This document shows positions 8,073 through 15,457 of a stretch of DNA of 20,666 nucleotides, one piece after another. Source of the DNA: an uncultured bacterium (lineage in GTDB: Bacteria; Bacteroidota; Bacteroidia; Bacteroidales; Bacteroidaceae); contig CAJMSQ010000032.1 of NCBI GenBank assembly GCA_905216095.1, positions 1-20,666 of the forward strand, in the 5' to 3' direction. The translations under genes and the position numbers were made by a program. The notes beneath the pieces were generated by a model, which saw nothing but the letters and a program-made list of their open reading frames with translations, was not told the DNA's origin and did no database searches. Within the stretch, counting starts at the first letter, position 1; each line of letters begins with the position of its first letter.

Positions 8073-8193
8073 ACACGGCATCCTGCCCCCGAAAATGGAT
8101 TTCCCAGCCCATATTCCCGCACAACATCGCATCCGTCGGGAACAAAAAACACGAAAGCGCATATTCCTGTCCATAAATTCATATAAATATTCG

Positions 8194-8201
8194 TACATTT
8201 G
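8194..8201 (+). promoter_or_regulatory. -7 element for the DNA alkylation repair gene
   Basis: TACATTTG is a full match to TAnnTTTG. Transcription would start near 8207, so the start codon should be ATG 8247, not the in-frame TTG at 8199 that lies inside this element. The -33 box is not clear. Confidence 0.45.
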
Positions 8202-8246
8202 CCCAACAAACGAACCGCTACACCATATCCCCTTCCCTTACCTCCG

Positions 8247-9071
8247 ATGAAAAAGAAAACCACAGCCGCATCCGGCGCACCGTCACAATCCCCGCTCCAT
8301 CCGGAAGCCGCCAAGGCTGCCGCAACCGCCATCTGCCGCGAACTCGAAACATACATCAACCCTGAAAAGCGGCTCATCCTGCCGCGTTTCTTCAAGACCG
8401 GCAAGGGCGAATACGGCGAAGGCGACAAATTCCTCGGCGTGGTCGTTCCCGACACGCGGCGGGTGGCCCGCGGACACAGGGACGCGCCCTTTGCCGTGGC
8501 GGCTGAACTGCTGCAAAGCGAATGGCACGAGTGCCGGTTGTGCGCCCTGCTGATGCTGGTCGAACGGTTCGCAAAGAGCGACGGGGAGGAACGGCGGCGC
8601 ATCTATGAATTCTACCTCTCGCAGACCGCACGCATCAACAACTGGGACCTGGTGGACCGTTCCGCACCCGCCATCGTAGGCGGTTTCCTGACGGACAAGC
8701 CCCGCACCGACCTCTACACGCTGGCCGCGAGCCCCCTGCTCTGGGACCGTCGCATAGCCGTCGTTTCCACGCTCACGTTCATCAAAAACCACGATTTCAT
8801 CGATACAATCCGTCTGGCCGAGTACTTTGTGGGACGCAAGCCGCATCCGGACGGAGCGGAGACCGCCGTACGCGGCCGGAACGGGCGGCCCGTCCTGCAC
8901 GACCTCATGCAGAAAGCCATCGGGTGGATGCTCCGCGAAATGGGAAAGCGGGACCGAGACCTGCTGGTGCAGTTCCTGGAGAAACACGCCGCCACCCTGC
9001 CGCGCACCACGCTGCGCTACGCCATCGAAAAATTCGACGCGGAGGAACGGGCAGAGTGGATGAAACGCTGA
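8247..9071 (+). CDS. AlkD-like DNA alkylation repair protein
   Basis: This 274-residue protein belongs to the HEAT-like-repeat DNA alkylation repair family, whose members remove N3- and N7-alkylated purines. It carries the family hallmarks FFKTGKGEYGEGDKFLGV (about residues 48-65), NNWDLVD (131-137) and LLWDRRIAVVSTLTFIK (164-180). Trp133, Asp137 and Arg168 or Arg169 correspond to the Trp, Asp and Arg of the Bacillus cereus AlkD active site by motif. The remainder is helical, ending in RYAIEKFDAEERAEWMKR. I chose ATG 8247 because the upstream in-frame TTG overlaps a -7 promoter element, and the added N-terminal residues would be proline-rich and non-family. It stands alone between repeat copy B and the suf genes. 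Confidence 0.9.
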   Translation: MKKKTTAASGAPSQSPLHPEAAKAAATAICRELETYINPEKRLILPRFFKTGKGEYGEGDKFLGVVVPDTRRVARGHRDAPFAVAAELLQSEWHECRLCALLMLVERFAKSDGEERRRIYEFYLSQTARINNWDLVDRSAPAIVGGFLTDKPRTDLYTLAASPLLWDRRIAVVSTLTFIKNHDFIDTIRLAEYFVGRKPHPDGAETAVRGRNGRPVLHDLMQKAIGWMLREMGKRDRDLLVQFLEKHAATLPRTTLRYAIEKFDAEERAEWMKR

Positions 9072-9104
9072 ATCGGACGACCCGCACCTATTATATATAC
9101 ACGC

Positions 9105-9158
9105 GCACACGCGCGACGGCGACCGGGACGCGCCAACATTTTCGGGCGTGTGCCTTTT
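9105..9158 (+). terminator. possible terminator between the repair gene and sufC
   Basis: GCACACGC at 9105-9112 and GCGTGTGC at 9146-9153 form an 8-bp stem with a long GC-rich loop, followed by CTTTTCTTT. The loop is large, so support is modest. Confidence 0.3.
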
Positions 9159-9176
9159 CTTTCCAAAATAAATCCC

Positions 9177-9184
9177 TAAATTTG
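9177..9184 (+). promoter_or_regulatory. -7 element for the suf operon
   Basis: TAAATTTG fits the TAnnTTTG consensus and lies 38 nt before the sufC start. A T-rich CTTTT at 9154-9158 could serve as a poor -33 box. This implies that sufC is the first gene of its transcript. Confidence 0.5.
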
Positions 9185-9222
9185 TTGCTCGTTTTAACCC
9201 AACAGCAGAAAACAGACAGGAC

Positions 9223-9975
9223 ATGCTTGAAATAAAAGATTTACATGCCGCGGTCGAAGGCAAAGAGATACTCAAAGGAATCAATCTGACCATCGGAGAC
9301 GGCGAAGTGCACGTGCTCATGGGCCCCAACGGCTCGGGAAAAAGCACGCTGAGCAATGTACTCGTGGGCAATCCCAAGTACGAGGTTACCGCAGGCAGCA
9401 TCACCTTCAACGGGAAAGACTTGTTGGAACTCCCGCCCGAGGCCCGCTCGCACGAAGGTATCTTCATGTCGTTCCAGGCCCCCATAGAGATACCCGGAGT
9501 GTCGATGACCAATTTCATGCGGGCCGCCGTCAATGCCAAGCGCAAGTACTTCGGGCAAGAGCCGATGCAGGCCGGCGAGTTCCTGAAACTGCTGAAAGAG
9601 AAACGGAAACTGGTCGGGCTGGACGCACACTTCATGAGCCGCGGCGTGAACGAGGGATTCTCGGGCGGAGAACGCAAGCGCAACGAAATCTTCCAGATGG
9701 CGGTGCTCGAACCCCTGTTCAGCATCCTCGACGAAACCGACTCGGGGCTCGACGTGGACGCCTTGCGCACCGTGGCCGAGGGCTTCAACCTGCTGCGCAA
9801 CGGGAAGACCAGCGCAATGGTCATCACGCACTACCAACGTATGCTGGACTATCTGCGTCCCGACCATGTACACGTGCTGGTGAACGGGCGAATCGTGAAA
9901 AGCGGCGATGCCGCCCTGGGCTATGCCATAGAGGAGCGCGGCTTCGACTGGATAAAGAACGAACTGAAAGACTGA
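9223..9975 (+). CDS. sufC: SufC, ATPase of the SUF iron-sulfur cluster assembly scaffold
   Basis: This 250-residue cytosolic ABC-type ATPase powers the SufB-SufC-SufD scaffold on which iron-sulfur clusters are built. Visible motifs are Walker A GPNGSGKST (residues 34-42), Q-loop Gln85 in MSFQAP, the SufC-type signature GFSGGERKRNE (145-155), Walker B LFSILDETDSGLD (165-177) and the switch His203 in VITHY. Length and motif order match SufC closely. It has no membrane partner and is followed by sufD after 4 nt. In most Bacteroidetes loci that I know, sufB precedes sufC. Here the upstream gene is an alkylation repair protein and a promoter-like element stands directly before sufC. Confidence 0.97.
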   Translation: MLEIKDLHAAVEGKEILKGINLTIGDGEVHVLMGPNGSGKSTLSNVLVGNPKYEVTAGSITFNGKDLLELPPEARSHEGIFMSFQAPIEIPGVSMTNFMRAAVNAKRKYFGQEPMQAGEFLKLLKEKRKLVGLDAHFMSRGVNEGFSGGERKRNEIFQMAVLEPLFSILDETDSGLDVDALRTVAEGFNLLRNGKTSAMVITHYQRMLDYLRPDHVHVLVNGRIVKSGDAALGYAIEERGFDWIKNELKD

Positions 9976-9979
9976 CAGG

Positions 9980-11320
9980 ATGGGCGTCGAAGGTCAATAC
10001 ATCGATTTATACCGCGAAAACCGCGGCTTGCTCGAGGCCGGAAGCTGCGGTGTGCTGAATGCGCGCCGCGGGGATGCACTCGCGCGGCTCGAGGCTTGCG
10101 GTCTGCCGTCGCCGAAGACGGAACGTTACAGGTACACCGACGTGCAGGCGGCTTTTGCCCCGGACTTCGGACTGAATCTGGGAAGGAAAGCCGGCCTGAC
10201 CGACCCGCAGCGCGCGTTCCGCTGCAATGTGCCGGGACTTAACGCCGCGACTTTTTTCGTCATCAACGACGTGGTCTTTCCCATCGACGGCACGAAAGGG
10301 ACGATCGAGGGGGCTGAGGTGGCGTCCCTGCAGGACTATGCAGCAAAAAATCCCCGTTTCATCGAAGAATATTACCATCGCATCGCCGCACAGACCGGCG
10401 ACGGCGTCACGGAACTCAATACGCTGCTCGTACAGGACGGCATCGTCATCCGCATCCCCGACGGTGTGCGGCTCACACGGCCGATACAGATAGTCAATGT
10501 TTCTTCTGCGGCCGTCGATGTCATGTCCAACCGGCGCGTACTGCTCGTGGCCGGGAAAGATACCGAGGCCTCCGTGCTCTTTTGCGACCACGCCGTCGGC
10601 AGCAGCCGCTATCTGACCACGCAGGTCGTCGAGGTCTATGCCGCCGAACGGGCATCCCTTGACCTGTGTGCCATAGAAGAGACGGGCGCAGCCAACACCC
10701 GCTTCTGCAACATGTACGCGGAACAGCAGGCCGGAAGCCGCCTGCGCTTCACGGGCATCACGCTGACGTGCGGCACAACCTGCAACCGCGCCGATTTCCG
10801 CCTGTCGGGAGAGGGGGCGATGCTTTCCGCCAACGGTGCCGTCATAGCCGATGCGCACCAGCGGGCGGACAATAACATACTGGCCGAACACATCGCGCCG
10901 CGTTGCACGAGCGACATGCTTTACAAATACGTCCTCGACGGCGAAAGCATCGGGGCTTTTGCCGGCAAGGTGCTGGTCAGGCCGGGCGCGCAGCATACCG
11001 CGTCCGAGCAGGTCAATGCCAATCTTTGCGCCTCGCCGTCCGCCCGCGCCTATGCCCAGCCCATGCTCGAGATTTACGCCGACGACGTGAAGTGCAACCA
11101 CGGTTCGACCGTCGGAAAACTCGATGAAACCGCGCTTTTCTATATGCGGCAGCGCGGAATTGCCGAGGCCGAGGCCCGGTTGCTGCTGCAACATGCCTTT
11201 ATCAACGATGTGCTGCGGCGTGTCGAGCCGGAAATGCTGCGCGAGCGCCTGTCCAGGCTGGTCGAGATGCGTTTCCGCGGCGAACTCTCCAAGTGTGAGG
11301 GCTGCCGCATGTGCAAGTAG
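9980..11320 (+). CDS. sufD: SufD, scaffold subunit of the SUF complex
   Basis: This 446-residue protein is a beta-helix scaffold subunit that pairs with SufB and SufC. Family marks are PKTERYRYTDVQ near residues 45-56, IRIPDGVRLTRPIQIVNV in the middle, and the very typical C-terminal block CNHGSTVGKLDETALFYMRQ, followed by ARLLLQHAFINDVLRR. That block distinguishes SufD or SufB from other beta-helix proteins, and the overall sequence and length fit SufD better than SufB. The C-terminus ends in a cysteine-rich tail, SKCEGCRMCK, with three cysteines in ten residues. It starts 4 nt after sufC and is followed by sufS after 19 nt, so the three form one operon. Confidence 0.93.
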   Translation: MGVEGQYIDLYRENRGLLEAGSCGVLNARRGDALARLEACGLPSPKTERYRYTDVQAAFAPDFGLNLGRKAGLTDPQRAFRCNVPGLNAATFFVINDVVFPIDGTKGTIEGAEVASLQDYAAKNPRFIEEYYHRIAAQTGDGVTELNTLLVQDGIVIRIPDGVRLTRPIQIVNVSSAAVDVMSNRRVLLVAGKDTEASVLFCDHAVGSSRYLTTQVVEVYAAERASLDLCAIEETGAANTRFCNMYAEQQAGSRLRFTGITLTCGTTCNRADFRLSGEGAMLSANGAVIADAHQRADNNILAEHIAPRCTSDMLYKYVLDGESIGAFAGKVLVRPGAQHTASEQVNANLCASPSARAYAQPMLEIYADDVKCNHGSTVGKLDETALFYMRQRGIAEAEARLLLQHAFINDVLRRVEPEMLRERLSRLVEMRFRGELSKCEGCRMCK

Positions 11321-11339
11321 AATCTCTCAAAACAGCATT

Positions 11340-12602
11340 ATGAAAAATTTCCCGTGTGATACCGGTTGCGGCATGGAGGCCGGCCTTGACGGCTTCGCTT
11401 TGTCCCTGCGTCAGGACTTTCCTATTCTTGACAGAGAGGTACATGGCCGGCCGTTGGTCTATCTTGATAATGCCGCGACGACGCAAAAGCCGCGCTGTGT
11501 GGTGGAAGCCATCGCCGAAGAGTATTATTCGGTGAACGCCAACGTGCATCGCGGCGTCCATTTCCTGTCGCAGCAGGCCACAGACCTGCACGAGGCGGCG
11601 CGGGAACGTGTCCGCGGTTTCATCAATGCCCGCTCCGCCGCCGAAATCGTATTCACGCGCGGCACGACCGAGGGCATCAACCTCGTGGCCGGCAGCTTCG
11701 GCGAAGCGATGCTGGGCGAAGGCGACGAAGTCATACTGACCGTCATGGAACACCACTCGGATATTGTCCCCTGGCAGATGCTTCGCGAGCGCAAAGGCAT
11801 TGTTATAAAAGTCGTTCCCATGGATGATGCCGGCAACCTGTCGTTCGAGGAATACGAACGTATGCTCACACCGCGCACCAAGCTGGTCTGCGTCACGCAT
11901 GTCAGCAACGTGCTCGGCACGGTCAATCCGGTAGCGCGCATGGCCCGGGCAGCCCATGCAAACGGTTCGTACATTCTCGTGGACGGAGCGCAGTCCGTGC
12001 CCCATTTTCCCGTTGATGTGCAGGCACTGGACTGCGACTTCTGCACGTTCAGCGGGCACAAGATGTACGGTCCCACGGGCATAGGCGTTCTTTACGGCCG
12101 TGAAGAGTTGCTCGAACGTATGCCTCCGTATCAGGGAGGTGGTGAGATGATTTCGCGTGTCAGCTTCGAAAGGACCACTTACGAGCGGCTTCCTTACAAG
12201 TTCGAGGCAGGTACGCCCGACTATGTGGGCAGCCACGCGCTGGCTGTCGCCATCGACTACATGGAACGTGTGGGAAGGGAAAAGATTGCGGCCTACGAAC
12301 GGGCGCTGACAGACTATGCCATGGAGCGTATGCGGCAGGTGGAAGGCATCAGAATCTTCGGTGAAACCGAAGGAAAAGGCGCAGTCGTGGCTTTCAACGT
12401 GGGCGACATACATCCGCTGGACCTCGGCACGCTGCTCGACCGGCTCGGCATCGCCATCCGGACGGGACATCACTGCGCCCAGCCGCTTATGGAACGCTGC
12501 GGCGTGGAAGGCATGGCGCGGGCTTCGTTTGCCATCTACAACACGCCGGCCGAAATCGACGCCCTCGTGGCCGGACTCGAGCGGGTCCGCAGAATGTTCT
12601 GA
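11340..12602 (+). CDS. sufS: SufS, cysteine desulfurase (group II)
   Basis: This 420-residue PLP enzyme takes sulfur from cysteine and passes it to the SUF scaffold. Key residues are visible: His139 in MEHHSD, Asp215 and Gln218 in VDGAQS, the PLP-binding Lys241 in FSGHKMYGP, and the active-site Cys379 in RTGHHCAQP, the SufS form of the loop. The frame is open upstream to 11124, but that part overlaps sufD in another frame and is not homologous. ATG 11340 lies 19 nt after the sufD stop and gives a normal length. A shorter start, MEAGLDG at residue 12, is possible. No sufE or sufU-like sulfur carrier is seen in the window, although the family normally uses one. Confidence 0.96.
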   Translation: MKNFPCDTGCGMEAGLDGFALSLRQDFPILDREVHGRPLVYLDNAATTQKPRCVVEAIAEEYYSVNANVHRGVHFLSQQATDLHEAARERVRGFINARSAAEIVFTRGTTEGINLVAGSFGEAMLGEGDEVILTVMEHHSDIVPWQMLRERKGIVIKVVPMDDAGNLSFEEYERMLTPRTKLVCVTHVSNVLGTVNPVARMARAAHANGSYILVDGAQSVPHFPVDVQALDCDFCTFSGHKMYGPTGIGVLYGREELLERMPPYQGGGEMISRVSFERTTYERLPYKFEAGTPDYVGSHALAVAIDYMERVGREKIAAYERALTDYAMERMRQVEGIRIFGETEGKGAVVAFNVGDIHPLDLGTLLDRLGIAIRTGHHCAQPLMERCGVEGMARASFAIYNTPAEIDALVAGLERVRRMF

Positions 12603-12704
12603 ACAACCGGGACGAATATCGAAAAAGTGCGATGAAACCGGCTTCTCCGTCACCGGACGGAAACTCCGGACACCCTATAAATCTATCCATAAATCCTTCT
12701 TGTC

Positions 12705-13022
12705 ATGATTATGACCACAACACCGGCCATCGAAGGCCAACCCGTGAAACAGTACCTCGGGATTGTAACTGCCGAAACCATTATCGGCGCCAATGTCTTC
12801 CGCGATTTCATGGCCGGCCTGCGCGACTTCTTCGGCGGGCGTTCGGGCTCTTACGAAGAAGTGCTCCGCCAGGCCAAGGAAACGGCGTTGAACGAACTCG
12901 CAGCCCGCGCCGGGCAGCGTGGAGCCAACGCGGTGATTGGCGTGGACCTCGACTACGAGACCGTTGGCAGCGGCGGTTCCATGCTGATGGTAGTCGTAAG
13001 CGGCACTGCGGTAATCGTCTGA
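12705..13022 (+). CDS. YbjQ/UPF0145-family protein
   Basis: This 105-residue protein matches the small YbjQ (UPF0145, putative heavy-metal-binding) family: [19 protein letters not shown] at about residues 17-35, the [11 protein letters not shown] loop, the helix [20 protein letters not shown] and the strand [11 protein letters not shown], ending in VSGTAVIV. Members form small pentameric rings in known structures; the metal-binding label is weak. ATG 12705 and ATG 12711 are both possible starts. It lies 102 nt after sufS and 64 nt before rnhB. The 12603-12704 gap shows no clear promoter or terminator, so cotranscription with suf is possible. Confidence 0.9.
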   Translation: MIMTTTPAIEGQPVKQYLGIVTAETIIGANVFRDFMAGLRDFFGGRSGSYEEVLRQAKETALNELAARAGQRGANAVIGVDLDYETVGSGGSMLMVVVSGTAVIV

Positions 13023-13086
13023 CGCCGTGACGGCCTGACGGGCTTTCCTGCCCGCCGGCCGGTAGAGCCTTCATCCCCGATAGCCC

Positions 13087-13698
13087 ATGCCACAATTAGC
13101 CAACCTGTACAATACATCCGGTCTGACAGAGGCCGGATGCGACGAAGCCGGCCGCGGATGTCTGGCCGGCAGTGTCTATGCCGCAGCCGTCATCCTGCCG
13201 CCCGATTATCGCAACGACGGACTGAACGACTCGAAACAGTTGTCGGCACGTCGGCGTTATGCCCTGCGGGAAGAAATAGAACGCGATGCGGTGGCGTGGG
13301 CCGTAGGTATAGCCACGCCCGAAGAAATAGACCGCATCAACATCCTGAATGCCTCTATCCTGGCCATGCACCGGGCCCTTGACGGACTACGTGTGCGGCC
13401 GGAGTTCGTCATCGTGGACGGCAACCGCTTCAAGCCCTATGGCGACGTGCCTTCGCAGACCATCGTCAAAGGCGACGGCAAGTTCCTCTCCATTGCCGCC
13501 GCGAGCATTCTGGCCAAGACGTACCGCGACGACTACATGTCGCGGCTTCATGAAGAGTACCCCCATTACGGATGGGACCGTAATGCCGGATACCCCACCC
13601 GGGAACACCGGGAAGGCATCCGTATGTACGGAACAACGCCTTACCACCGCCGCAGTTTCAACCTGTTGGGCGACGGACAGCTGGAACTTTTTACCTGA
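13087..13698 (+). CDS. rnhB: ribonuclease HII
   Basis: This 203-residue enzyme removes ribonucleotides from DNA and the RNA of RNA-DNA hybrids. The catalytic acids are all present: Asp19 and Glu20 in CDEAGRG, Asp111 in FVIVDGNRF and Asp130 in IVKGDGKF. The metal-site motif continues with [15 protein letters not shown], and the C-terminal basic part [17 protein letters not shown] is typical. Length is close to the family norm. The gene converges with the recombinase gene, leaving a 106-nt gap with no clear terminator. Confidence 0.97.
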   Translation: MPQLANLYNTSGLTEAGCDEAGRGCLAGSVYAAAVILPPDYRNDGLNDSKQLSARRRYALREEIERDAVAWAVGIATPEEIDRINILNASILAMHRALDGLRVRPEFVIVDGNRFKPYGDVPSQTIVKGDGKFLSIAAASILAKTYRDDYMSRLHEEYPHYGWDRNAGYPTREHREGIRMYGTTPYHRRSFNLLGDGQLELFT

Positions 13699-13804
13699 AT
13701 CTCCGGATTTATCCTTTCCCTGTTTCTTTTTCCTGCCGAAAAGCTGCGGCCGCCTGCCTGCCGGTCCGGCATATGTACGCAGTCCTTTTTTCCGACCGGC
13801 GGAG

Positions 13805-15037
13805 TCACCAGCCTGCAAAGGCACGTGACATCTGCTCCGTGTCGCGTGAAATCTTGTTGCGCGTCACCTGTGCGTAAATCTGTGTCGTCGTGATGCGCGA
13901 ATGCCCCAGCATAAGGCTCACGCTCTCTATGGGAATGCCCGCCGCCAGCAGCGAAGTGGCAAAGGTGTGCCGCGCCATGTGGAAATGCAGCCGTCCGGCG
14001 ATGCCCGCCTGCGCGGCCAGAACCTTCAGATAGCGGTTGCACGTGCGGTTGTCGGGCACGCGGAGAAGTCTGCCGGCATCGTCGCCGCGCAGACACATGA
14101 GCAACCCGGCGGCAGGCGGCACCAGGCGCACCACGGAACGGCGGGCGTTCTTCTCGCGCGGCTTGATCAGCCAATACACGCCCGTGGCGTCGCGCTCCAC
14201 ATGCTCGGGGCGCAGGTGCAGCAGGTCGGTATAAGCCATTCCCGTGTAGCATGAGAACAAGAACAAGTTGCGGACGCGGGCGTATGTGCCTTTCAGTTTC
14301 AAATGTTTCAGGGCCGCCAGTTCCTCTACCGTCAGATACTCGCGCGAGACGGGGACGGCCGGCAGCCGCAATGTCGCGAAAGGGTCGGCCGGGAGCAGTC
14401 CGCGTCTTTGCGCCAGACCGGTAATGTGGCGTGCCGCCGTGATGTAAAGCCGTATCGTGCCGGGCGACAACCGCAGCGTCCCGCCGAGAAAGGCGACAAA
14501 GCGGCGGGCGAAATTTTCGTCTATGGCACTCATCGGCACATCGTCGGTCGCATAGACGCTGCCGACATATTGCGTCAGGTGGGCGACGAGTGCGCAATAC
14601 TTCTTATAGCTGCTTCGCGAGCGGCCCTTGCCCACCCACTCCAGGAAGTCGGCATTGTGACGGCGGGCAAAGCTCAGGAAGTGCGGCCGGCTGTCATGCG
14701 CCTGCAAGGCGTCGCGCAGCGCGGCCGCCGTCAGACGTTCGCCGTCGAGCAGGCGTCGGAAGAACAAATGGCGGGCACGCGCCCTGAAGTCGTCCATCAG
14801 CAGGTTGAGCGCATCCGCCTCCCCGTCCGCTCCGCCGGCGAAACGGCGGTTCGCAGGTTGCCACAAGGCCGGGTCGGCCGTCGTGTAGAGCGACATGTCG
14901 GCCCGCCGGCCGTCGATGAGAATGCGCAACATCAGCGCCACCGTATGTCCGTCGGCATTTTCGCCGTGCTTGCGGCTTGTGCCCGCCGGTTTGACATAAA
15001 AGGATAGTCTGAACGTCAGTTTTTCTTTCTTTTCCAT
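13805..15037 (-). CDS. tyrosine recombinase, Bacteroidetes integrase/invertase type
   Basis: This 410-residue site-specific recombinase has an N-terminal arm-binding-like domain (about residues 1-115, containing the common RLSFYVKP start and a WQPANRRF stretch). A SAM-like core-binding domain follows at about 118-220, and a catalytic domain at about 232-400. Catalytic residues visible are Lys296 in PREKN, His353 and Arg356 in HMARHTFAT, His379 in MLGHSRI and nucleophile Tyr388 in TQIYAQV. The first catalytic arginine is replaced: the motif reads YTGMAYTDL, with Ala268 at the usual Arg site, as is known for many Bacteroides integrases including the CTnDOT type. No transfer, phage or toxin genes surround it, so it is a lone recombinase between two oppositely oriented SusC/SusD operons. 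A remnant integrase or a DNA invertase are both possible. Confidence 0.92.
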   Translation of the reverse strand: MEKKEKLTFRLSFYVKPAGTSRKHGENADGHTVALMLRILIDGRRADMSLYTTADPALWQPANRRFAGGADGEADALNLLMDDFRARARHLFFRRLLDGERLTAAALRDALQAHDSRPHFLSFARRHNADFLEWVGKGRSRSSYKKYCALVAHLTQYVGSVYATDDVPMSAIDENFARRFVAFLGGTLRLSPGTIRLYITAARHITGLAQRRGLLPADPFATLRLPAVPVSREYLTVEELAALKHLKLKGTYARVRNLFLFSCYTGMAYTDLLHLRPEHVERDATGVYWLIKPREKNARRSVVRLVPPAAGLLMCLRGDDAGRLLRVPDNRTCNRYLKVLAAQAGIAGRLHFHMARHTFATSLLAAGIPIESVSLMLGHSRITTTQIYAQVTRNKISRDTEQMSRAFAGW

Positions 15038-15101
15038 TGCTGTAAGTCTTTAGGTGAAACAATTGTGCCATACATTTTACAAAAAAGATACAGACAAGGC
15101 G

Positions 15102-15127
15102 CCGGCAGGAATATAATTTCCCGCCGG
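15102..15127. other. hairpin upstream of the recombinase gene
   Basis: CCGGCAGGAA (15102-15111) pairs with TTCCCGCCGG (15118-15127) with a single mismatch around a 6-nt AT loop. It lies between the recombinase start and repeat copy C and may be a degenerate end of that repeat. Confidence 0.4.
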
Positions 15128-15136
15128 ATTCCGTAT

Positions 15137-15222
15137 GTAGGGACGCGATTCATCGCGTCCGCAAGGGAACATTGGGGATTTCATTCGATGTATATCCCTG
15201 CGGACGCGATGTTGTGCGGGAG
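15137..15222. repeat. REP-like doublet with hybrid second arm, repeat copy C
   Basis: The first arm, 15137-15162, is identical to those of copies A and B. The second begins normally as GCGGACGCGAT (15200-15210) but continues GTTGTGCGGGAG instead of completing the palindrome. The 21 bases at 15200-15220 match the reverse complement of the tail of copy A (5776-5796) with one difference. Confidence 0.75.
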
Positions 15223-15256
15223 TACGTGCGACAATGATATTGCGATTTTAACACAA

Positions 15257-15288
15257 TTTGCTTTTGGCGGAAAAATGTTGTATCTTTG
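15257..15288 (+). promoter_or_regulatory. Bacteroidetes-type promoter in repeat copy C
   Basis: TTTG at 15257-15260, a 20-nt spacer and TATCTTTG at 15281-15288 match the -33/-7 consensus. It points toward the 3' end of the second SusC/SusD operon, as the promoters in A and B do to theirs. Confidence 0.6.
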
Positions 15289-15298
15289 CAACAGCTGA

Positions 15299-15329
15299 CA
15301 GGGCAGACCGCGGAGGTTTGCCCTGTTTT
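15299..15329 (+). terminator. terminator-like hairpin, repeat copy C
   Basis: CAGGGCAGACC (15299-15309) pairs with GGTTTGCCCTG (15315-15325) including one G-U pair, then TTTT at 15326-15329. It starts about 10 nt after the -7 element. Confidence 0.55.
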
Positions 15330-15373
15330 CGTAGGAAAAAGCCCGTTTCATCGCGTTTTTTTGCCTTGGAAAA

Positions 15374-15457
15374 GGAAAAATTACATGGCTTGTAGTTTCT
15401 CCCGGATGCCATGTAGGAAATTTCAGATGCCATGTAGTTTTTCGTAGAAGCCATGTA
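15374..15457 (-). repeat. tandem 21-bp TACATGGC array in repeat copy C
   Basis: Four exact 21-bp units lie at 15437-15457, 15416-15436, 15395-15415 and 15374-15394 on the minus strand. The promoter-proximal unit again has the motif inverted. Confidence 0.85.

Larger units (their letters stand above)
7687..8144 (+). repeat. composite intergenic repeat, copy B
   Basis: This is the second copy of the element, in direct orientation to A. It runs from CCCGACCTTAACATTTTTAA at 7687-7706 through the 21-bp array, hairpin, minus-strand promoter and REP-like doublet to the tail CCCGCACAACATCGCATCCG at 8116-8135. It lacks the proximal GC-rich part shared by A and C. Fifty-one consecutive bases at 7920-7970 are identical, as reverse complement, to 15240-15290 in copy C. 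Confidence 0.9.

Noticed and set aside
8199..8246. TTG start for the alkylation repair protein
   Set aside because: It lies inside the TACATTTG promoter element and adds non-family residues.
8283..9827. Open frame of 514 codons on the minus strand
   Set aside because: It runs antisense through the AlkD-like gene and sufC, both of which have clear family motifs on the plus strand.
11124..11339. N-terminal extension of sufS
   Set aside because: It overlaps sufD in another frame and has no SufS similarity. ATG 11340 gives the normal protein.
13699..13804. Terminator between rnhB and the recombinase
   Set aside because: Only a short GCCGG-T-CCGGC palindrome without a T-run is seen, too weak to call.
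15374..15457. CRISPR-like array
   Set aside because: Units are contiguous 21-bp repeats without unique spacers and no cas genes are present.
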